Assembly: GCA_037043455.1 (NCBI GenBank)
Contig: JAWPHD010010956.1
Location: 24,208-88,207 of the forward strand
Direction: 5' to 3'
Length of the DNA: 64,000 nucleotides
From: Cyrtodaria siliqua
Taxonomy: Eukaryota; Mollusca; Bivalvia; Adapedonta; Hiatellidae
Shown here piece by piece: positions 56,385 through 64,000 of the stretch; the first letter of the stretch is position 1, and the number at the start of each line of letters is the position of its first letter. Position numbers and translations under genes: made by a program. A model generated the notes under the pieces. The model searched no databases. It was not told the DNA's origin and saw only the letters and a program-made list of their open reading frames with translations.

Positions 56385-56960
56385 TGAGGTTGTTCCAAAT
56401 AACCTATAATATGTTGATGAGCCGTAAACAAAATTCAGTTCAATTAAGTTTCCTTATTTAGTCATTATCTCACCACTCCACACGTTATAATAACACTTTC
56501 CACTCTCTCTGTGGTATAGACATCAAGTTGCGTGTATGCTCTGAGGCGGCTCTATATTACATGTAATGTGTTGATAAGGGTTACACAAGATTCAATTAAA
56601 ATTTAACTTTTAATTTAGTCATTATTTCACCATGCAATACGTTATAATACATGTACCACTTTCTATGCTCTCTGGTGGTAGAGACATCAATTGAAGTCTG
56701 TGCTCTGGGGCGGCTCTAAATGTCGTAGTATGTGTTGAGTAGCCATTAAACAAGTATCAGTTCAACTGAATTTACTTATTTAGTCCTTATTTCACCACTC
56801 AATACGTTACAATCACATTCCCTTCTCGCTGTGGCGGCACTAAATAACTTATAATGTGTTGGTGAGCCGTTAAGCAATACTCAATTCGATTCAATTATTA
56901 ACCTATACTATCACATTCCCCCTCTCCCTGGGGTGGCTCTAATTAACGAAATACTCTCCC
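56385..56960 (+). repeat. tandem units of about 130-185 bp, four degenerate copies
   Basis: Units share 'tgttgatgagccgtaaacaa', 'ttatttagtcattatttcacca', 'atacgttataat' and 'ggcggctcta'. An inverted fragment of the unit sits at 50.5-50.7 kb. Confidence 0.75.
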
Positions 56961-56984
56961 TAGATAAAATACAAGTTATATACT

Positions 56985-59015
56985 TGCTTCATGGAATTTC
57001 ATAAGAAGACATGAGTTTATTTATAACATACTTGAAGCATGTGTATTATCTGTATTTCATCAGTGGATCCGTGAGATTCTCACGCACTTTATATATCAGT
57101 TTATATATTTATGACATCTATGAAACATCTGTATTACGTGTATGTATGTATTACCTTTATTCCAACCTTGGATTCGTGTGATTCGCACGCATACATTCGT
57201 TTATTTATGACATATATGAATCATGTGTATTACCTGTATTTATCACGCATACTTTAGTTATTTATGACATCTATGAAGCGTGTGTATTATCTGTATTTGA
57301 TCCGTGTGATTCTCACGCATACATTAGTTTGCTTATAACATCTATGAAGCATGTGTATTACCTGTATTTATCACGCATACTTTAGTTATTTATGACATCT
57401 ATGAAGCGTGTGTATTATCTGTATTTGATCCGTGTGATTCTCACGCATACATTAGTTTACTTATAACATCTATGAAGCATGTGTATTACCTGTATTTATC
57501 ACGCATACTTTAGTTATTTATGACATCTATGAAGAGTGTGTATTATCTGTATTTGATCCGTGTGATTCTCACGCATACATTAGTTTACTTATAACATCTA
57601 TGAAGCATGTGTATTACCTGTATTTATCACGCATACTTTAGTTATTTATGACATCTATGAAGCGTGTGTATTATCTGTATTTGATCCGTGTGATTCTCAC
57701 GCATACATTAGTTTACTTATAACATCTATGAAGCATGTGTATTATCTGTATTTATCACGCATACTTTAGTTATTTATGACATCTATGAAGCGTGTGTATT
57801 ATCTGTATTTGATCCGTGTGATTCTCACGCATACATTAGTTTACTTATAACATCTATGAAGCATGTGTATTACCTGTATTTATCACGCATACTTTAGTTA
57901 TTTATGACATCTATGAAGCGTGTGTATTATCTGTATTTGATCCGTGTGATTCTCACGCATACATTAGTTTACTTATAACATCTATGAAGCATGTGTATTA
58001 CCTGTATTTATCACGCATACTTTAGTTATTTATGACATCTATGAAGCGTGTGTATTATCTGTATTTGATCCGTGTGATTCTCACGCATACATTAGTTTAC
58101 TTATAACATCTATGAAGCATGTGTATTATCTGTATTTATCACGCATACTTTAGTTATTTATGACATCTATGAAGCGTGTGTATTATCTGTATTTGATCCG
58201 TGTGATTCTCACGCATACATTAGTTTACTTATAACATCTATGAAGCATGTGTATTACCTGTATTTATCACGCATACTTTAGTTATTTATGACATCTATGA
58301 AGCATGTGTATTACCTGTATTTCATCCGTGCGATTCCCAGGCATACATTCGTTTACTTATGACATATATGAAGCATTTGTATTACCTGTATTTCATCCTT
58401 GAATCTTTGTGGTTATCAAGCATGTATTAGTTTATTTAGTTCATTTATGAAGCATGTGTATTGCCTGTATTTCATCCTTGGATCCGTGTGATTCTCACGC
58501 ATACATTCGTTTATTTATGACATCTATGAAGCATCTGTATTACCTGGATTTCATCCTTGGATCTGTGTGATTCTCACGCATGTATTCGTTTATTTATGAC
58601 ATCTATAAAGCATGTGTATTACCTGTATTTCATCCGTGTGATTCTCACGCATACATTCGTTCAAATATGACATATATGAAGGATGTGTATTAACTGTATT
58701 TCATGCTTGGATCCGTGTGATTCTCACGCACACATTCGTTTATTTATGACATCTATGTAGCATATGTATTTCCTGTATTTCATCCGTGTGATTCTCACGC
58801 ATACATTCGCTTACTTATGACGTATATGAAGCATGGGTATTACCTGTATTTCATCCTTGGATCCGTGTGATTCTCACGCATGCATTAGTTTATTTATTTT
58901 ATCTATGAAGCATGTGTATTGCCTGTATTTCATCCTTGGATCCGTGTGATTCTCACGCATACATTCGTTTAATTATGATATCTATGAAGCATGTGTATTA
59001 CCTGTGTTTCATCCG
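56985..59015 (+). repeat. satellite array with 128-bp higher-order unit
   Basis: About 57240-58300 consists of about eight near-identical 128-bp units (e.g. tatttatcac at 57365, 57493, 57621, 57749). Each unit is made of two diverged halves of about 64 bp ('gaagcatgtgtattacctgta' and 'gaagcgtgtgtattatctgta'). Both flanks are degenerate monomers carrying 'tccgtgtgattctcacgcat', a local near-palindrome. Confidence 0.92.
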
Positions 59016-59039
59016 TGTGGCTCTTGCTCTTGAGATTTT

Positions 59040-60252
59040 TTAAAAAAGTTTTTTCCTAGATACAAGTCTATGTAAAACATGTGACCCCTAGGGAGGGGCC
59101 AAATGTGACCCCAGGGTCACCATTTGAACAAACTTGGTAAAAGACCATAAGCTTATAGTAAATGCAAAATATTAAACCTCTAGCTCCAGTGTGTTTTGGT
59201 TGGCTGTTTTTGTAGCCATTATTGGGCTATATTCCATGGTGCAATGCCAAAACATTTCTTTTTCCCCCATATTTTGAGACAAAAAATCCCAATTGAAAGG
59301 GGAAAAAAAGCTTTAATGTACTGAGAACGAAACACTTTTAAATGCGTCTGTTGACTGAAAAGAGTATTAAAGAAACAATTATTAAATGAAAGTTTTACTG
59401 TATTTTTTCCAATTTTATGAAAAATCGCGCTAGAATTAACTATCGCTACGGTATGTGTTATGTTCCCAAAGTATAGAAAAAAACACTGGGCTTTTGTAGG
59501 TTCAGAGAAGATTATTTTTTTCCCTATATAAGTCTATGTAAAACTGTGACCCCAGGGACGGGCCCAATTTTACCCCAGGGTCACCATTTGAACAAACTTA
59601 GTACAGGACCATTATAAGCTGATGCTACATGTACATGTAATACATGAAAGCTCTGCGCTTTATGGTTTCAGAGAAGAATATTGTTTAAGTCTTTTCCTAT
59701 ATAAGTCTAGGCAGGGATCACTCTAGGCCGCGATTCCGCGATATTCTCGCATTAAAATTTCAAAAATCGCATGAAAAAAAGACAAATGGAACAAATTGTC
59801 GCATCGAATTCGGGAAATCCATTTTCACCATTTCGGTTCGTAATGCAAATATATTGATTTATATTTTATTTAAAATCTCAAGTTAATTTGTTCAGATCCA
59901 ATTATTCGCGATTAAAACATATAAAATTAGAAAATATCAAATTATTCGAAAACACATCAAAAGGAGATTGTTATGTTTGTAAACCTCCGGTTCGCTTTTG
60001 CTTCGCGGACCCGGCGGTGTCAAAGTAAATCGATTGATTATGAATAAACATGGCCATTTTTATAATAATCTATCAACTTCTAGTCACGTCTGACCATAAT
60101 CCCCCCGATCTATAATGACGTGATTAACTATGTACTGGTGCAAGCAATTAACTTTGAATCCGAAATATTTGGTGAAAATGGTGAATGTCTCATTAAAATC
60201 AAGCTAATGGGACATTTTGTCTCATTGAAATTCAATCCTAGGGTCATCCCTG
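59040..60252. repeat. dispersed repeat units around 'gtgaccccagggtcaccatttgaacaaactt'-type text
   Basis: Two related blocks (59060-59165 and 59522-59615) share 'aagtctatgtaaaac', 'gtgacccc', 'cagggtcaccatttgaacaaactt' and 'gaccat'. A cousin is at 60515-60670. The rest to 60252 is AT-rich without a gene. Confidence 0.55.
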
Positions 60253-61251
60253 CTAGGCCAAAAACAAAAATAGGTCTGTTTCTGGTATTTTGTCCCAGAA
60301 AATGAGGGTAGGTCGGTAGGATTTTTTTATTTTTAGAATTAATCCTTACTATACTAAATTCAAATCAAAAACATCGAAAGCATGTTTTCTTGAAACATAT
60401 TACATAATACGAGTGTTCCACAACACTAATACATGCCTAAAACATAGGGTCGGTCGGAAGACCAGAAACAACTTTTTTTTGGCCCTACGAAAAACATGCA
60501 AAATCTCAATACACAAATTGGATCCCCAGGGCACGGCCATTTTTGACCCCGGGGCATGGCCATTTTTGACCCGGGGACTTTATTTAAACAAACTTGATAG
60601 TCTAGGTGTTGGCGAACATTTTAAAAGAAAATCTGTCGAAATCTGTCCAGCAGTTCTTGAGAAGATTTTTTAAGGTTTCAACCATATATGACAATGGTGG
60701 CCATCTTGGATGTCGCGCTGCACAAATTTTAACAAATATAAAAAGCATTCATCTAAGGATCATACATGTGAAGTTTGGTCAAAACTGATAAAATTCCTAG
60801 CATTTATTTCTTCTTATTATTTTACATATATTATCAATATAATCACCAGTTAGTAATACGCAACAACAACTCGCTTTATAATATTCTTATAATTAATATA
60901 TAGGCAAAAAAAAACACCCTGTTTCTGGTGGCCCGACCGACCCTATTTTTAAGGGTCCGACCCTAAAACTTTTTATAAAAAAACAAAACAAAACAAATAA
61001 TTAAAAAAAAATAAAAAATTGTTCTGACCAATGATTTATCACAATATATCGAGGTAAACAGACATCACAGAGAAATTTTCAGTTGCATCATCAACTTGTA
61101 TGGGGTTTATGAGATAAATACATGTAAAATCTTACAATATCTTGCTCCAGAAAAAAAATAAAAAATAATAATAAAAAAAAATGCCTACCGACCTACCCTA
61201 TTTTGTTAGAGCATGCAATAGGAAACACACCTATTTTTGTTTTGGCCTTAG
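60253..61251. mobile_element. nested inverted-repeat (MITE-like) element, about 1 kb
   Basis: Outer inverted termini CTA(A)GGCCAAAA..CAAAAATAGGT lie at 60253-60285 and 61219-61251, continuing with 'gggtaggtcggtagg' (60345 side) against 'cctaccgacctaccc' (61183). Inside is a second inverted pair ('agggtcggtcggaagaccagaaacaa' near 60445 and its partner near 60915-60955). No transposase is present. Confidence 0.6.
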
Positions 61252-61329
61252 TTATATAGTGATCATAAATGTGACGGCACACGTTTTTAAAAAATCATAA
61301 TTGCCATGTGTCTCTTTAAAGTAGCAATC

Positions 61330-61620
61330 CTGCCAACAGTAAAAATTTACATTGTACATCATTTCTAAAACTACTGGCGACAAGGTATATATTAATCTGA
61401 GCATTCTCTAACCTTACCTGCAGCACTTTTTACGATTTTGATATTTCATCTTGCTGTGTACAAAAGCCACAAAAAAAAAGAAAGAAAAAGACATTTAGTG
61501 TCACTCAGAGAATGCTCGGATTAGTTATATATATGACTTATGCATACTGAGAGGCCAAACTCTATATACACAATATAAAGATTAAAACAGTTTTAACCAA
61601 CTAGACTGAAACCCGAAACT
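61330..61620. repeat. dispersed repeat related to 47.5-47.65 kb
   Basis: 'ctactggcgacaaggtatatatta' and 'ccaaactctatatacacaatataaagattaaaacag' match the 47.5-kb segment in the same order. Confidence 0.5.
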
Positions 61621-61663
61621 GGAGCGTCAAATTAAAAGTTACCATCTCATTTTACGCAAGTGG

Positions 61664-61825
61664 AGCGCTGTGGTCTAGTTGTAGACGTTGGACCCATGAT
61701 CGTAACACTGTTGGTTCGATCCCCGCCATTGCCATATGCGTTGTGTCCCTGAGAAAGACACTTTATCTGCATTTGCTTAGTACTGGTTCTACCCAGGAAG
61801 ACATCGAGAGTGATTCATATAAGTT
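61664..61825 (+). mobile_element. tRNA-derived SINE
   Basis: A box-like 'gtggtctagttgtagacg' and B box 'ggttcgatcccc' are followed by 'gagaaagacactttatctgcatttgc' and 'agtactggttctacccaggaag'. The last element is shared with the SINE at 51.2 kb although the tRNA heads differ. Confidence 0.65.
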
Positions 61826-62782
61826 CATGGAGCTTTCGTTACAATCGATTTGAAATAAATAAGTTTAAACTAATTTTTAATACGCATATTCGATTACGGG
61901 TGTTTTTAAAACCTGTGAATAAACCTTTACTTTTAATCGGCACATATACATTATTATATAACTTGAACACTTGCATAGAGTTTTGATACAAGGTTATGAA
62001 ATGTAATTTTACAATTATCTGGTGAGTTAGTGCTATGTTTTCAGGATTTAAGAGGTGTGTGTGTAAGGTGTGGGTGACGGAGTCGTGGGGGCGTAAGTAG
62101 TGTGCTGTAAGTAATATTTCTAGCATAATTTTTCGAGTATATGCAATTTAAACGGGTTCTCGGGGGTCGTAGGCTTGAGAGTGCAGTATAAATCGCATAT
62201 GAGAAAAACATGCTATAAATGTTTTGTACCAGAGCCATTTCTCCAAGTATGCGCGTGCAAGAAGTTTTAGGGCGTTGCAGTTTTCAGTATTTAGTAAACA
62301 TAACAACTCGATCCAATCAAGAAATAGCATTATCACGTGGCATGAGCAGGACCCATGTTTTGATTATTGCAGCCAACCGCCTTTGTATATTATTGGGCAA
62401 GTGCAATGTCAAGGAGTGCTGTTTTGGTAATGGTATAGTCGTTTTGACTGACAGGTTGTGTGTAAAGATTACAACTGTGCACGCGTAAAATTGAGTAGAC
62501 AACTGCCGAATCTGCCATTTATAGCACGGCTGAAATATACCGGCATTTATAGTACGGTTTAGGTGCAGACCTTCAGGTTTATGAAACTTATATCATAAGC
62601 AAGAACAAAGGAAAACCATTAGAGCTAGGGTACAATATGCAATTATGGCCTTTTTCATATTTGGTAAGCATCATGCAGCAATATTCGGATATTAAAAAAA
62701 GTTTCACTTAAGTCCAATTTATTTTTAGCCAGGAAGTTTGGGTGGGGACATGTTCATGAAGTAAACCAAGTGGGAAAAAGTG
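61826..62782. other. no recognised feature
   Basis: Several overlapping short frames on both strands, none with a motif. Confidence 0.45.
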
Positions 62783-62856
62783 TGGCCGGTGCGGGACTCG
62801 AATCCGGGACCCCTCGCTTACAGGGCAAGTGCTCTACCAACTGAGAAAACCAGGCC
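62783..62856 (-). tRNA. tRNA-Thr(UGU)-like sequence, probably a pseudogene or SINE head
   Basis: On the minus strand a 74-nt cloverleaf can be drawn. The D arm is in CTCAGTTGGTAGAG and the anticodon stem CTTGC/GCGAG has loop CCTGTAA (anticodon TGT). The B box is GATTCGAGTCC. The acceptor stem has two mismatches and the T stem also has two, so it is probably not a working tRNA. It is clearly homologous to the tandem array that follows. Confidence 0.55.
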
Positions 62857-62985
62857 ACCGGGTAATCAATATCACCACACTCATATCCCTTTTAACAGCC
62901 ACCCCAGTTCTTCCAGACCCCCGGTCCCGCATTCACCATGCTAACCCACATTCACCGATTTATCATTGTCAGTGAAATAAACCAA

Positions 62986-64000
62986 GGGTAAAAACTGCGG
63001 CTAGTACGGGACTAAAACCGAGGCCCCTCGCTTACAGGGAGAGAGAGTTCTCTACTGTAACCAACTGAGCTAACCGCGCCCCCCCCCCCTTGCCCCATGG
63101 TATATGTGCAATATATGTACTGATATACTGGCACTCCCACTACCCCCCCCCCCCCCCCACCCAACCCGCATGGTACCTTGCCCCCATGGCATGGTATATT
63201 TGCAATATATAATATACTGGCACTCTATCGAAAAACTATGGGTCCCCCCACCCCCCCCATGGGTAAAAACTGCGGCTAGTACGGGACTAAAACCGAGGCC
63301 CCTCGCTTACAGGGAGAGAGAGTTCTCTACTGTAACCAACTGAGCTAACCGCGCCCCCCCCCCCTTGCCCCCATGGTATATGTGCAATATATGTACTGAT
63401 ATACTGGCACTCCCACTACCCCCCCCCCCCCCACCCAACCCGCATGGTACCTTGCCCCCATGGCATGGTATATTGCAATATATATATACTGGCACTCTAT
63501 CGAAAAACTATGGGTCCCCCCACCCCCCCCCATGGGTAAAAACTGCGGCTGGTACGGGACTAAAACCGAGGCCCCTCGCTTACAGGGAGAGAGAGTTCTC
63601 TACTGTAACCAACTGAGATAACCGATCCCCCCCACCCCTTGCCCCCATGGTATATGTGCAATATATGTACTGATATACTGGCACTCCCACTACCCCCCCC
63701 CCCCCCCACCCAACCCGCATGGTACCTTGCCCCATGGCATGGTATATTTGCAATATATATATACTGGCACTCTATCGAAAAACTATGGGTCCCCCCACCC
63801 CCCCATGGGTAAAAAACTGCGGCTGGTACGGGACTAAACCGAGGCCCCTCGCTTACAGGGAGAGAGAGTTCTCTACTGTACCAACTGAGATAACCGATCC
63901 CCCCACCCCTTGCCCCCATGGTATATGTGCAATATATGTACTAGATATACTGGCACTCCCACTACCCCCCCCCCCCACCCAACCCGCATGGTACCTTGCC
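62986..64000 (-). repeat. tandem array of tRNA-like units, 273-275 bp period
   Basis: 'gggtaaaaactgcggct' recurs at 62986, 63261, 63534 and 63807. Each unit holds a decayed tRNA-Thr-like part (minus strand TTAGCTCAGTTGG A box, GGTTTTAGTCCC B box, TGTAAGCGAGG anticodon region), poly-C tracts of 8-17 and a 'ggtatatgtgcaatatatgtactgatatactggcactc' stretch. It runs off the end of the window. Confidence 0.88.

Noticed and set aside
62783..62856. Functional tRNA-Thr gene
   Set aside because: Mismatches in acceptor and T stems and its homology to the adjacent tandem array point to a tRNA-derived repeat.
63104..63919. Proline- or glycine-rich open frames at the right end
   Set aside because: They come from poly-C tracts of the tandem array.
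62986..64000. CRISPR-like array
   Set aside because: Whole 273-bp units are repeated, with no short repeat/unique spacer alternation; the sequence is eukaryotic.

Overview
The window is eukaryotic, AT-rich (roughly one third GC by eye), intron-containing and dominated by repeats. The element types (a PR-IN-RT ordered Ty3/gypsy element, 'YLDD' Penelope-like reverse transcriptases, a CR1/L2-type LINE with an esterase ORF1, tRNA-derived SINEs, many 130-190 bp dispersed tandem units) fit a bivalve or other lophotrochozoan genome. That assignment is an inference from family knowledge, not a database match. No rRNA, CRISPR or prokaryotic gene organisation is present. Few host genes are visible, and those are exon fragments.

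Layout. 1-5.2 kb: AT-rich non-coding DNA, one good 3'-terminal host exon (2046-2219, +) encoding a membrane segment, 40-bp and 45-bp minisatellites, and degenerate dispersed repeats. 5.26-13.0 kb: a graveyard of at least six pieces of one reverse-transcriptase element, repeatedly in head-to-head inverted pairs. 13.0-14.6 kb: dispersed tandem units, a 9-bp microsatellite and featureless DNA.

14.62-22.29 kb: a decayed DNA transposon of about 7.7 kb that can be delimited by imperfect terminal inverted repeats. It has a YY1-like promoter, a 5' intron and one long broken gene. The gene shows a Cys/His N-terminus, a large central region, a FEN1/PIN-like nuclease motif series and a Cys-rich (CXC-like) tail. 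Two 5'-truncated RT-element 3' ends sit inside the gene. I consider this the most interesting object in the window, because this multicopy invertebrate gene family has, to my knowledge, no settled function.

22.30-29.88 kb: a complete minus-strand LTR retrotransposon with 5-bp target duplication ACAAC, near-identical 1.5-kb LTRs, a tRNA-Leu primer site and a purine tract. Its long open frame is Gag-protease-integrase and ends in an RNase H tail, so the reverse transcriptase and most of RNase H have been removed while the frame stayed open. It landed only a few bases outside the right end of the DNA transposon.

30.4-42.1 kb: two copies of a TTAA-flanked MITE-like element; the second is split by a 5.45-kb CR1/L2-group LINE, so the first copy serves as an empty site. 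Between them lie about 150-bp tandem units and DNA without recognisable genes.

42.57-46.03 kb: a probable host gene 3' end on the minus strand, reconstructed from four phase-compatible exons (73, 30 and 39 nt plus a terminal exon), with an RT-element copy (43.94-45.7 kb) in its intron. 47.9-48.5 kb: a decayed C2H2 zinc-finger gene.

49-64 kb: non-coding DNA rich in structure: a perfect 24-bp hairpin, SINEs, a 390-bp tandem duplication with internal foldbacks, a 470-bp duplication 3 kb apart, a 128-bp satellite array, a nested inverted-repeat element, and a tandem array derived from a tRNA-Thr-like sequence that runs off the window end.
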